This document shows, one piece after another, positions 39,613 to 48,999 of a stretch of 64,000 bases of DNA (its first letter is position 1; the number at the start of each line of letters is the position of its first letter). The notes beneath the pieces are model-generated. The model searched no databases. It was not told where the DNA came from and worked only from the letters and a program-made list of their open reading frames with translations. A program made the translations under genes and the position numbers. The DNA comes from Histomonas meleagridis (Eukaryota > Parabasalia > Tritrichomonadida > Dientamoebidae), in assembly GCA_020186115.1 (NCBI GenBank), contig WSYJ01000177.1, positions 62,001 through 126,000 on the forward strand. The letters run 5' to 3'.

Positions 39613-40218
39613 TTAACAGCATTTATTCTTTCGCTCTTTTTCTGATACTTTTTCAATTGTATTTGGTGAACCTGCATTTGGGGATAAATCCTTAGATGCA
39701 ACTTCAGCAATTTCTTCAATCATTCGGTTGATTGATTCAGGGTCTTCTTTAGCACTAACTTCATAAAACTTACTGTTGAGTTTAGCTGCAAGTTCTTTTC
39801 CTTGTTCAGTTGTAACTTGCCGATTATCAACCAAATCATTTTTATTTGCGATTAAAACTACGTGTGGCATTTCTGGACAATCATCGCAAAGGCCTCTATA
39901 CCAAGTATCGATTGCATTAAAACTATCAGGGTTATCAATCGCATAAACTAATAAAGCAAATTGGGCGTCACGATAATACATTGGTGCAAGAGAACGAAAT
40001 CTTTCTTGTCCAGCGGTATCCCATATGTGAAGTTTCAAAGCTACATCATTAACTTTCATCTTTTTGATATGGAAACAAGCGCCGATTGTTGCTGTTTGAT
40101 CTGGAATAAATTCACCGCCATGTACAACATTTACAATGCTAGTTTTACCCACAGTAGACTGTCCTAAAAGGACAAGTTTAATATTTGGCGCATTCTCGAA
40201 TCCAGTTTGGGCGTTCAT
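39613..40218 (-). CDS. Rab5-like small GTPase
   Basis: 201 aa from ATG 40218; the upstream in-frame ATG at 40254 would put the promoter box inside the coding region, so I reject it. P loop LLGQSTVGKTS, switch I with DQTATIGACF (the TIGA-x-F form of the Rab5/21/22 group), WDTAGQERFRSLAPMYYRDA, NKND and VSAKE. The C terminus ends in CC for double geranylgeranylation. Predicted role: early endosome traffic. A VPS9-type GEF candidate for Rab5 lies at 49000 in the same window. Confidence 0.92.
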   Translation of the reverse strand: MNAQTGFENAPNIKLVLLGQSTVGKTSIVNVVHGGEFIPDQTATIGACFHIKKMKVNDVALKLHIWDTAGQERFRSLAPMYYRDAQFALLVYAIDNPDSFNAIDTWYRGLCDDCPEMPHVVLIANKNDLVDNRQVTTEQGKELAAKLNSKFYEVSAKEDPESINRMIEEIAEVASKDLSPNAGSPNTIEKVSEKERKNKCC

Positions 40219-40245
40219 TTTTGTGAAGAATTTTCCAATAAAAAT

Positions 40246-40251
40246 AACCGT
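40246..40251 (-). promoter_or_regulatory. Myb-type box upstream of Rab5-like gene
   Basis: Plus-strand AACCGT, which reads ACGGTT in the gene direction, 28 bases before the ATG. The plus-strand string ATAACCGTCATTC is shared with the RhoGAP promoter, where it is in the opposite orientation to the gene. Confidence 0.5.
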
Positions 40252-40340
40252 CATTCACGATTGAAAAAGTTATTATACATTACACTTTTTGTGGCGTTTT
40301 CAGATTTATATTTCGGTTTATTTTTACGACGATGAAAACT

Positions 40341-41033
40341 TCAATCTTTAAGAGCTGTAATTGGGCGTGATGGAGTTTGAACTTCAATGTGATTCATCTG
40401 TTGTATTTTTTGCTCAAGTTGTTGAGTATCTCTTGTAACCTCATCCCGAAGATTTTGGATATCATGACTAACGACAAAATTAAGTTTTTTCTTATTACAA
40501 TCGCTTTGTGATGTTGGTGGTTTTATTTGAAATTGTATATTAGTGTTAAATTCTTCATTTGTAAAATTAATTTCGGGAAAGGCTGATAATTGAGGTACTT
40601 GTGAACTTTGAATATAAGAAGAATCAATAGATGGTAAGCTAGCAGGAGAAACTTGCATATTTTGAAAAGAAGATTTATGATTTCGAAGTTGAATTAAATT
40701 ATTTTCAGTAGAATTGTAATAATCGGGGGTTTCATGTCTTTGATTCATTTGTGGTTCTTGATTTCTTGAAGGAGAATAAGATTCATTCGAATTAAATTGT
40801 TGTCTTTGTCGAATTGATGAAGGTATTGTAGGAGATGCATATTTTTGTGTGTTTGCTGGCTTTGATTGGTTAGAAAATATATTTGATTCTAAGTTTCTTG
40901 CTCTATTTTGATTAGCTGCTTCTAATCCTTGATATGTTTCTTGCGGTAACTCATAACGTTTTTGCTGTGGTTCGTCACCAAACAAATGCGATTGATTATT
41001 TCTTTGTCTATTTATTTCAGATGCAGAAGACAT
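40341..41033 (-). CDS. Low-complexity disordered protein
   Basis: 230 aa from ATG 41033. Rich in S, N, Q, P and R with no globular domain; the last 40 residues (DIQNLRDEVTRDTQQLEQKIQQM) form a predicted short coiled coil. I recognise no family. Only 52 bp separate its ATG from the BEACH gene stop upstream, and a Myb-type box (plus-strand ACCGTT, 41063-41068) sits in that gap, which supports it as an independent gene. Confidence 0.65.
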   Translation of the reverse strand: MSSASEINRQRNNQSHLFGDEPQQKRYELPQETYQGLEAANQNRARNLESNIFSNQSKPANTQKYASPTIPSSIRQRQQFNSNESYSPSRNQEPQMNQRHETPDYYNSTENNLIQLRNHKSSFQNMQVSPASLPSIDSSYIQSSQVPQLSAFPEINFTNEEFNTNIQFQIKPPTSQSDCNKKKLNFVVSHDIQNLRDEVTRDTQQLEQKIQQMNHIEVQTPSRPITALKD

Positions 41034-41062
41034 CACAAAAAAAATTGGACACGTTTAAAAAG

Positions 41063-41068
41063 ACCGTT
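41063..41068 (-). promoter_or_regulatory. Myb-type box in 52-bp intergenic gap
   Basis: Plus-strand ACCGTT, i.e. AACGGT in the gene direction, 30 bases before ATG 41033 and 18 bases after the BEACH stop codon (41086-41088). It must act inside or overlapping the 3' end of the upstream transcript. Confidence 0.45.
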
Positions 41069-41085
41069 AATAAAAATCCGATTTT

Positions 41086-44000
41086 TTACACATCCATAGC
41101 AGGCAATTCAAAAGGAACAAAAGAGACTTTTCCATTCTGTGTAATGACTACTACACCAGGGAACTTTGGAAATGGTGTTATTGATATGACTTTACTATCT
41201 ACTTGAATCAATATCTTAAATGTTTCAAATCTTAGAGCTTCAAACATATACACCTTGTTTGAATCATCAGCAATTATAACATAATCAAATCCTTTTACAG
41301 AACTCCAACAACTCCAACATTGTATTTTAATTCCTAAACCCCATTCGCCAATTTTTCTTCCATTTATAGTATACATTTTTAGAAAGCTATCATCACAATG
41401 AACCAAAACAAATCCCCATTCATTAGTTATCATAATTTTAAGTGGTGTTGCATCAACATTAATTGATCTTATATATTTTCCTTCTTTTTTATCAAAGAAT
41501 ATTATTTTCCCACTTTCAACACCAACAACTATTAGATCGAATTTGTTAGATGCACATACACAATTAGGAATTTCAGGAGAAACGTGACATATTGCGGTTA
41601 TTTTGCCGGTTTCTTCTGAAATCACAAGTGAAGTTCCTTCATTCGAATAAGAAACAATATCTTTTCCATCAAAAATAGTTCCTGTTTTGTCATACGACTC
41701 GATTTTCATTGTTTTTATTTGGTTCTTGCGTAGAGTAGTCATCTCTGATTCAAGAGGATCAATTAGAGTAAAACCACGATTTGAATCACAAATGAGAGAA
41801 TGTGAAATATCAACATCTGTTTCAAAAACAGATATTATTGATAAGTTATTGAAGTCTATAAATCCTTCAATAAATTTTCCTGTTGTTGAAATGAATCGTA
41901 AAATAATATCATCATTAATAAAACTAACATTCGATGATTTAATTTCACGAAATGGAATTTGAACAAATAAAGGTACATTAGAACCTTCGAATTTCGAATC
42001 TTCATAATAAGAAACTCTCCGATTTCCTGAGCTAACTATTTCATCAAACTTATGTCTATCATTTATATTATCAAAAGATGTTCTTCTTTTCTTTTTACGT
42101 AAAGAGTTAGGAACAAATTGTTTTCTTGGATGAGGAACGTTAAAAAGTTGTGGCGTGTCAATTCTATGATTTATACCAAAAGTGTTATCGATCCAAATAT
42201 TTAATTGTTTTGAAACTTCTTCTGATTCAAGTTTAACTCTCATGTTATAAACAAATTTTATAGGGTCATCCACGAGTGAATCAAAACATTCTGGAATCAA
42301 GTAAAATTCCGGTGTTAATTCATATTTTTCTTGTTGGAATAATTGATTAAATTCCTTTGAATTAGTATTTGATATGTTTTCACCAATCGGGAAAAACTCG
42401 AGCCAAACAGAAGGCTTCGAAACATAACCAATAGAGTTATCATTAAAATCTCTAATGAAAGGTAAGATAGGATATTTATCAATAATTTCATAACTTCTTC
42501 CTCCGAATATATTTAGAGCTAAAATATAATTTAAGTTTGATATTTTATCATCGATCCAATCTTTAGTTAAATTCATTTGCGAAATAAATTGTGAAAATGT
42601 ATTTTTTTGTAACGTATAAGTTTGCTTAAAGAAACTTGGTTTAATTTGTGATATTACAATTGGAAAATCATTTTCAATGAATTGGAAACAATACGGAACA
42701 AAATTTTTGGTAATTATTTCGATAATATAATTTTCTCTTGTTAATATATAACTTATATCATTAAATTCAATTACTTTATATATTGTTGAAGATAATATTA
42801 TTATTTGAGTTCCTGAAATTATAAATTTACATTTCATTTGTTTGTTTAATTGGATATATATTGAGTTACAATGAAATAAATTTGATATATTTAATGTAAA
42901 TTTATTTGGTGGAATTCCAATCTTTTTAATAAATGGTTTTAATCGTAATTTTTGGAAGTTTTTGCTCATTTTTCGTGGTAATATTTCTTTATTTGATGGA
43001 TGTGAAAATGATTTCCAAATCGAATATGGAGTTAAACATTGAAAATTGTTAATGTTTTCTTTGTTCATCATGTTGCAATCATTTACTTCAAGCATTATTT
43101 GTTGTGAATGTAATGAATTTAAACTAAGTTGGATATTTGATGATATAGATAATAGTTCTATTGAATGATTACATGTATTTCTTAAATGTGATTGTAATGA
43201 ATTTAAACATTGAATTGATAATTGTAAAAAAATAATTGAAAAGTTTTCGACATTTTCTATTTTTACTTTTGTATCATGATTTATGATTTTGTTTAGAAAA
43301 ATAACAAAAAAATTTAATAAATATTCTTTTTGGCTTTTAATTTTTGAGCTTAATTTTATAATTAAATGAATTATATCATTAAATTCTGGTATTAGATCAG
43401 AATTTATATTAACTCTAAATATTAAGTTAATATTTGTTAAATCTAATTCAATAAATTGATGAATTACATTTAAATTTATATTATTTCTTTGATATATTTC
43501 ATTATTATTAAAACATGAATTAAAATATTCATTAAGTAATGAATCTGAATGAAGTTGATAATCAAAAGAAAACATTAAATAACGAAAACATAATTCCATT
43601 ACTTCTTTTTCATGTCCTTCAATAAGATCATTTTCTAACAATGATTTTAACATTAATAATTTATATTTATATAAATCAATTTTTAATTTAGTTTGCAAAA
43701 TATCAATTAAACAAAACAATTCATTAAATCCAATGAAGTTTTTTGTAAGAAATATATAAGAAAAGAAATATAAAATATTTTCTTCGATTTCAGGATATGA
43801 TACAAAAGTTAGAAATGGATAAATATACCAAGTATTATATGAAACAAAACGTAATGAATTTTGAACAACAAAATTTTTATCAGAAAGTTTTTCATTAATT
43901 ATTGATTCGCAATTACAATTTAATGAAATTTGTATTGCAATTGATAACAATTCTGGATGATCATTAATTAATAAAATAATATTATCAAACAAATCTTTTG

Positions 44001-47000
44001 TCATTTTGATTTTTTCTAAATGAAATGATAAATATTCTATTTGTGAAAATTCTTTTAAACTTAATATAACTTGAACTGTTAAAATAAAAACATTAATATT
44101 TGAACTTAAAAATAATGGATTTAATTGATTAGCTGCGGATTTTTTATCTTTTATAAAATCAGAAATCTCATTTAATAAAGATAAAAACATACATTTCTGT
44201 TCGATATCATTACACGTATAAATATGTGATATTAAATATTCAACATCATTATCAGTAAGTTGTATTGAAGCATATTGATATAATAACTTATTTAAATGTA
44301 TTCGACAAGTTTTAATTTCTTTGTTTATGTCATGTATTTCTACAAAATCAGAATCTTCTTCAGAAAAATAGAAAAATAATCGAATTTGTGCTAAGATTTC
44401 ATGAAAAGGAAAATATTTTATGAAAAATGTCGAATAAGTTGGGAATAAAACATTACACCAATGTTTAACAATTCTTTTTAAATGATCGGATTTAGCTGAA
44501 GTCCAAACCTTAAAATTAAATAATAATTTTTCGAATATAGATTCATAATTTGTTAATGTAAACAAAGTATAAAACCTTAAATATAAAGAATAAACTAAAA
44601 ACGAATTATCGAATTGTAATAAATAATAAGGAATAAAATCAAAAACAGTTTTATCATGAAATAATTGACATATATCAATAATTTTTTCAATGAATTGAGG
44701 AGGAGATGTAGCAGTAAACTTAAAAAATTGTATTATTGTATCTGAAAATTTATATCGATCAAAAACATCTTTAAATGTTTGTATATAACCAGATTTATTA
44801 ACTAATTGCTTAGCAATTAAATTAATATTTGTCCCTATACCAGCTGAAAACAATGAACTAATTTCAGATATAGTAAATATCTTCGAAAAAAGATAAATAT
44901 CTCCTAAAAAACAATTTATTCCCTTTGATTTTTTATCAACATTTTTAAATCCTCCATAAGTAATTGTTAAATTTTTTGTATCAAAATTTGGATTTGGAGC
45001 AGTAAAAGCATAAGATTGTTCTTTGCTTAACATAAATAAAAAATTGATTTCATTTGTATCTTTTAATATTTTTGTCATTATAGATAAATATATCCAATTA
45101 CATGAAGGCAATGCCATTATTACAGGTGCAGAAGAAATTTTTGTTTTTGTTACAATTTCGCAATTAAGTGTTAAACCATTTAAATAAAAAACCATTGAAG
45201 AACTTCCATCATTAAATTTGACTATTAAAGGATTTGATGTAGTTAAAGAAGGGTGATCTAATAATAAAATACAAGCAAAAGTAAATCCTTTATTAATATC
45301 AAAATTTTCCAATTTTTGAGTAATACTTTCTGATTTAGGATGATATATATATTTAATTTCAGGATTTAATTTGTTTTTAGATACAGACATATTTAATAAA
45401 AAATCAATTGTTTTATTTGTAAATTTCGGAAAATTTTCATTTAAGTCGGGTAAAATTGTTGATATTAATCTTTCAATAGAAACAAAAGAAGATTTATATG
45501 AAAATATTAATTTTAACAATGGATAAACAATTTCATCCAATTCCTTTTCGGATAAAACTTGTTTAAAATTAATAGATAAATATTGAAAATCATTTGGATA
45601 TGTTCTAATTAATTCAATTAAGAACAAATCTAATCCACCATTATGAAGTTGAATAATATTATAAATCGAATATTTACATAATTTCATAAACTTTTTTAAT
45701 AATTTTCGATAATCATTTGACGAATTTGATAATAAAAGGATAATAAAATATGGGTTTTTAACTAAAAATGTCATTGAACTTGTTAATTTATTTCCTGAAA
45801 GTAATGCTAATAATATATAAAAAGTTGATTTAGAACAATTTCCATTTTCCATTTCTTTGATTTTACTACCAAAATCAATCATTTCTTTATTAGACATATG
45901 GAAATTATCAATATTACATACCATAACTAATAATATTGATAACAATGATTTGAATAATTCTTTTGATGGGTTTTTATTAAAATAATTTAAAACAGAAGAA
46001 ACAAATTGTATGAAATATTTAACTATTTCTTGATTAAGTAAAATTATATCTTCAATATATTCAAGTAAATTAATTGCAATTTTAAGTGGTAAATTATTAC
46101 TATTAAATAATATAATTAAATATGATATTATATTATTTAATGCTACTTCATTAAAAGATTTAGTCAAAAAATTACGAACTAGATTTAATATTATTGGGCA
46201 TAATGAATCATAAAAAATATGCGCTAAATAAATTTCTACAAAAGAACTTGAAGAAAAAGCAATTTTTGTTGCTTCATCATCTTCAGTTAGATTTAATACG
46301 AAGATAAAAACAGTTGAATAAGCCGAAAAAATCAAAGAATTATCTTTATTTTCATTAACTAAACAAATGAAATATTTCAAAATTTTTGCTAACTCTTCAA
46401 TTAAAGGATTTACTAAAAATAAAGAAATGTTGGAATATGGAATAACGGAATTAATTCTACCAATATGTTCTGCAAATAAAAATGGATCTGATTCAGATTC
46501 TAACAAGAAAAAAGGAATATCATCTGGCCAATTTGTCATTATTGTTTGAAATGTTAAGTTTCTAAGGAAATTCAATATTTTAAAATTATTTTCATCAAAA
46601 AATAATAAATAATTTGATGAAAAAACAGGCGATTGTTGAATTGTTTTTATTAATGCTTTTGGTAATGAAACATCAACAAAACTATTTAAAATTGATATAA
46701 AAAATGTGTATATTTCAATAAAACATTTACTATTATAATTTAACCTTAATAGATTTGTAAATTCTAATAAAAATGTTGATGGAATCGTTGATGTCTTTCG
46801 ATGAAGTAAGGATTGAAATATATTAAAAATGGAAAACAATTTCTCATTAAGAATATCATCGATTTTAACTTGAGAATAATAAATGTCACTATTCATAGGG
46901 TTTAATTTTGGTAAATCTTTGAATAGTTCTTGATTCAATTTTACATCATTTTGAAGTTTTGGGACTTTATTAGGATCTATAGGCTCTGGAAAATTTATTT

Positions 47001-47808
47001 TCCCATCGGTTTGATATTCTTTGATAAAAGAAATTGCAACAGAAGCAAGTTTTGTATATATTGGTAAAATTGAATTGGACGCACCAAAAAAATCAGAAAC
47101 AGTGGCTAACAATGAAAGAGATTCTAAATCAAGTTTATAGATACGATCAGAGCAAAGAAAAAGTGTGGCTGTTAAATCAATTCTAAAAATGGATTTATCT
47201 GACATTATGATAAGTCTGTTAATAGCTTGAATAACTTTCGAAATGGAATTGTGGTCTTGTATAATATATGATTGTTCAAGAAGGAGTTGAAGTATTGGAA
47301 TTGAGACAGTTGGTTCTTGAGGATTTGAAACAAGAAACTCTGTTAAAGAGATTATATTTTTGGAATCAATAGTTTCAACCTCAGTGAAAATGATAATAAT
47401 AATGTAAATACAATTTAGAAGTTGTACTTCGTTGATATAATGCATTAAATCTATAATAGCTGTTAACAAAAGACAAAAATAATCTGTAGAAAAAAATGAT
47501 GGAGAAGAAATCCAGCCAAGTGAATTTGAAATTAAACCAAATTCTTGTTCAATAATTGAAAATTGTTCAGCAATGCAACCATTAATAAAAGCTGGATCAA
47601 AAGGAAAATTGGAATATAAAAGCTGAATTATTTCTTCGAATGTTGGCCTTTTGTTACCTAAAAATTGCGAAAAAAATTGTTTCTCGAGTAATGGGAAATT
47701 ATAAACATTGCTATTTTCGTAACTATAAAATTCCATATATTTAGGCTGTTGGAAGTATGTAATAATTTCAATTAATTTCTCAATAATTAAATCTGAATTC
47801 TTTTTCAT
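41086..47808 (-). CDS. Giant BEACH-WD40 protein
   Basis: 2240 aa. BEACH proteins act in vesicle fission/fusion, autophagy and lysosome size control. The first 1700 residues are an A/T-coded helical solenoid rich in N, I, L, F, S, with a lectin-like stretch at about 880-1000. The BEACH domain starts near 1740 (DKISNLNYILALNIFGGRSY, then YPILPFIRDF, then KPSVWLEF) and ends near 1895 with QLFNVPHPRKQF. Compared with the usual 280 residues it is condensed: the segments normally holding the LPPWA and TYEG motifs are missing. A WD40 region follows (about 1990-2235). The subfamily (LYST, NBEA, ALFY or other) cannot be told by eye. Confidence 0.85.
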   Translation of the reverse strand: MKKNSDLIIEKLIEIITYFQQPKYMEFYSYENSNVYNFPLLEKQFFSQFLGNKRPTFEEIIQLLYSNFPFDPAFINGCIAEQFSIIEQEFGLISNSLGWISSPSFFSTDYFCLLLTAIIDLMHYINEVQLLNCIYIIIIIFTEVETIDSKNIISLTEFLVSNPQEPTVSIPILQLLLEQSYIIQDHNSISKVIQAINRLIIMSDKSIFRIDLTATLFLCSDRIYKLDLESLSLLATVSDFFGASNSILPIYTKLASVAISFIKEYQTDGKINFPEPIDPNKVPKLQNDVKLNQELFKDLPKLNPMNSDIYYSQVKIDDILNEKLFSIFNIFQSLLHRKTSTIPSTFLLEFTNLLRLNYNSKCFIEIYTFFISILNSFVDVSLPKALIKTIQQSPVFSSNYLLFFDENNFKILNFLRNLTFQTIMTNWPDDIPFFLLESESDPFLFAEHIGRINSVIPYSNISLFLVNPLIEELAKILKYFICLVNENKDNSLIFSAYSTVFIFVLNLTEDDEATKIAFSSSSFVEIYLAHIFYDSLCPIILNLVRNFLTKSFNEVALNNIISYLIILFNSNNLPLKIAINLLEYIEDIILLNQEIVKYFIQFVSSVLNYFNKNPSKELFKSLLSILLVMVCNIDNFHMSNKEMIDFGSKIKEMENGNCSKSTFYILLALLSGNKLTSSMTFLVKNPYFIILLLSNSSNDYRKLLKKFMKLCKYSIYNIIQLHNGGLDLFLIELIRTYPNDFQYLSINFKQVLSEKELDEIVYPLLKLIFSYKSSFVSIERLISTILPDLNENFPKFTNKTIDFLLNMSVSKNKLNPEIKYIYHPKSESITQKLENFDINKGFTFACILLLDHPSLTTSNPLIVKFNDGSSSMVFYLNGLTLNCEIVTKTKISSAPVIMALPSCNWIYLSIMTKILKDTNEINFLFMLSKEQSYAFTAPNPNFDTKNLTITYGGFKNVDKKSKGINCFLGDIYLFSKIFTISEISSLFSAGIGTNINLIAKQLVNKSGYIQTFKDVFDRYKFSDTIIQFFKFTATSPPQFIEKIIDICQLFHDKTVFDFIPYYLLQFDNSFLVYSLYLRFYTLFTLTNYESIFEKLLFNFKVWTSAKSDHLKRIVKHWCNVLFPTYSTFFIKYFPFHEILAQIRLFFYFSEEDSDFVEIHDINKEIKTCRIHLNKLLYQYASIQLTDNDVEYLISHIYTCNDIEQKCMFLSLLNEISDFIKDKKSAANQLNPLFLSSNINVFILTVQVILSLKEFSQIEYLSFHLEKIKMTKDLFDNIILLINDHPELLSIAIQISLNCNCESIINEKLSDKNFVVQNSLRFVSYNTWYIYPFLTFVSYPEIEENILYFFSYIFLTKNFIGFNELFCLIDILQTKLKIDLYKYKLLMLKSLLENDLIEGHEKEVMELCFRYLMFSFDYQLHSDSLLNEYFNSCFNNNEIYQRNNINLNVIHQFIELDLTNINLIFRVNINSDLIPEFNDIIHLIIKLSSKIKSQKEYLLNFFVIFLNKIINHDTKVKIENVENFSIIFLQLSIQCLNSLQSHLRNTCNHSIELLSISSNIQLSLNSLHSQQIMLEVNDCNMMNKENINNFQCLTPYSIWKSFSHPSNKEILPRKMSKNFQKLRLKPFIKKIGIPPNKFTLNISNLFHCNSIYIQLNKQMKCKFIISGTQIIILSSTIYKVIEFNDISYILTRENYIIEIITKNFVPYCFQFIENDFPIVISQIKPSFFKQTYTLQKNTFSQFISQMNLTKDWIDDKISNLNYILALNIFGGRSYEIIDKYPILPFIRDFNDNSIGYVSKPSVWLEFFPIGENISNTNSKEFNQLFQQEKYELTPEFYLIPECFDSLVDDPIKFVYNMRVKLESEEVSKQLNIWIDNTFGINHRIDTPQLFNVPHPRKQFVPNSLRKKKRRTSFDNINDRHKFDEIVSSGNRRVSYYEDSKFEGSNVPLFVQIPFREIKSSNVSFINDDIILRFISTTGKFIEGFIDFNNLSIISVFETDVDISHSLICDSNRGFTLIDPLESEMTTLRKNQIKTMKIESYDKTGTIFDGKDIVSYSNEGTSLVISEETGKITAICHVSPEIPNCVCASNKFDLIVVGVESGKIIFFDKKEGKYIRSINVDATPLKIMITNEWGFVLVHCDDSFLKMYTINGRKIGEWGLGIKIQCWSCWSSVKGFDYVIIADDSNKVYMFEALRFETFKILIQVDSKVISITPFPKFPGVVVITQNGKVSFVPFELPAMDV

Positions 47809-48174
47809 TTGCTCTGATTGGTAGGCACTTCAATTTTCATTGAAATTTCAATGACATTTTTAAAAAAATTCAGTCTATCGTTCATATATAAAATATCAAG
47901 CAAAAAAAATTGTAAATGCACAGATCTCCTAACGTCTATGTACTATATAAAATAGAAAGAAATACAGAAAATCTATTGTTATTTCTATACATTTATTTAA
48001 CCTAAATTTCGATGTTGATTAATTTTCATGAATATCGTTACAGTATTTCAAAAAAACATGAATACTATAGGTATCCATACACAAACAAAGTTATTTAAAA
48101 AAAATAAAATAAGTTATAAAAAAGAAGAATTAAAGAAGAAAAAATTGGACCAGCCTTTATGAAAAAAGTGACAA
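47809..48174. other. A+T-rich divergent promoter region
   Basis: Lies between the divergent starts of the BEACH gene and the gene at 48175. A short palindrome (TTTCATTGAAATTTCAATGA) is near 47836-47856. No clear ACGGTT box is seen. Confidence 0.35.
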
Positions 48175-48591
48175 ATGGATTTAGAAGTATTTGGTGCAAT
48201 AAATCCAGAATCTTTTCTTGATGATATCTTAACAATTGCAAACAAACTTGAATCCAGGATGCCATTTATCCATACCCTATCAGCCCCAACAATTCTTCAT
48301 CTTTCATTGGAAATTGAACGAGATTCAAACAATGCCGATATGGAGACAAAAGGTCAACTATTGCTATCGACAGAGAAAGTTGATTTCCCACCTACTCTTA
48401 ATTTACCATTAGATGTTCGTTTAATAACATTAGATGAAAATTCAACAAAATCAATTTCAGATCGCTGTAATGAATATTACCAGTATTCCATTGTTGAGGT
48501 GATTAAAAAAAGACATAAGTTAACAGAATCAATTGGAGATGAATTTATTAAAAAAGCTCTTGGTCAAAGCAATCAACATGAAAATGATTAA
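48175..48591 (+). CDS. Hypothetical protein, 138 aa
   Basis: Unrecognised. Balanced amino-acid composition (helical N terminus SFLDDILTIANKLESRM, a middle with Pro, a helical C terminus SDRCNEYYQYSIVEVIKKRHK), no membrane segment or signal, ATG 48175 first in frame. The composition differs from translated spacer, so I regard it as a real small soluble protein. The next gene downstream is in the same orientation, 408 bp away. Confidence 0.6.
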   Translation: MDLEVFGAINPESFLDDILTIANKLESRMPFIHTLSAPTILHLSLEIERDSNNADMETKGQLLLSTEKVDFPPTLNLPLDVRLITLDENSTKSISDRCNEYYQYSIVEVIKKRHKLTESIGDEFIKKALGQSNQHEND

Positions 48592-48999
48592 ACATGTTCA
48601 ACATGAATATTTCAAATGGTATTTAATACATTCCAGGAATTTATTTTATCTCAACAAATAAAATCACTTTTTTGTTTTACATTACTTTTTTTCATCTGTG
48701 TTTTCAAAGACATATCCAAGTTCTTACTTTAAGATAAAAGTAAATATAAATTGGATTACCTATTAATTAAATTTGATAATTAAATGTCAAATTTAATAAA
48801 ATCTTCTTTTACTAGAGTTGGACCACCATTTTTGGTTTTGTTTTCAATTTCACAAATCATATAAGTTTTTTCTAGAGAAATTAGACATATATAATGACAT
48901 TTATTTTCCTATTGATTGGTTTCTGTGCTTTGAAAAAATGACTTTTAGAATACTTTACAGTTTATCGATTTCATAACCCCCCAGTTTGCAAGAAAAAAA
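48592..48999. other. A+T-rich intergenic spacer
   Basis: No gene. It ends with an unusual CCCCCC run (48977-48982) and an A run next to the ATG of the following gene. Confidence 0.35.

Noticed and set aside
40219-40254. Upstream ATG extending the Rab5-like protein by 12 residues
   Set aside because: It would place the shared ACGGTT promoter box inside the coding region, and the family start fits ATG 40218.
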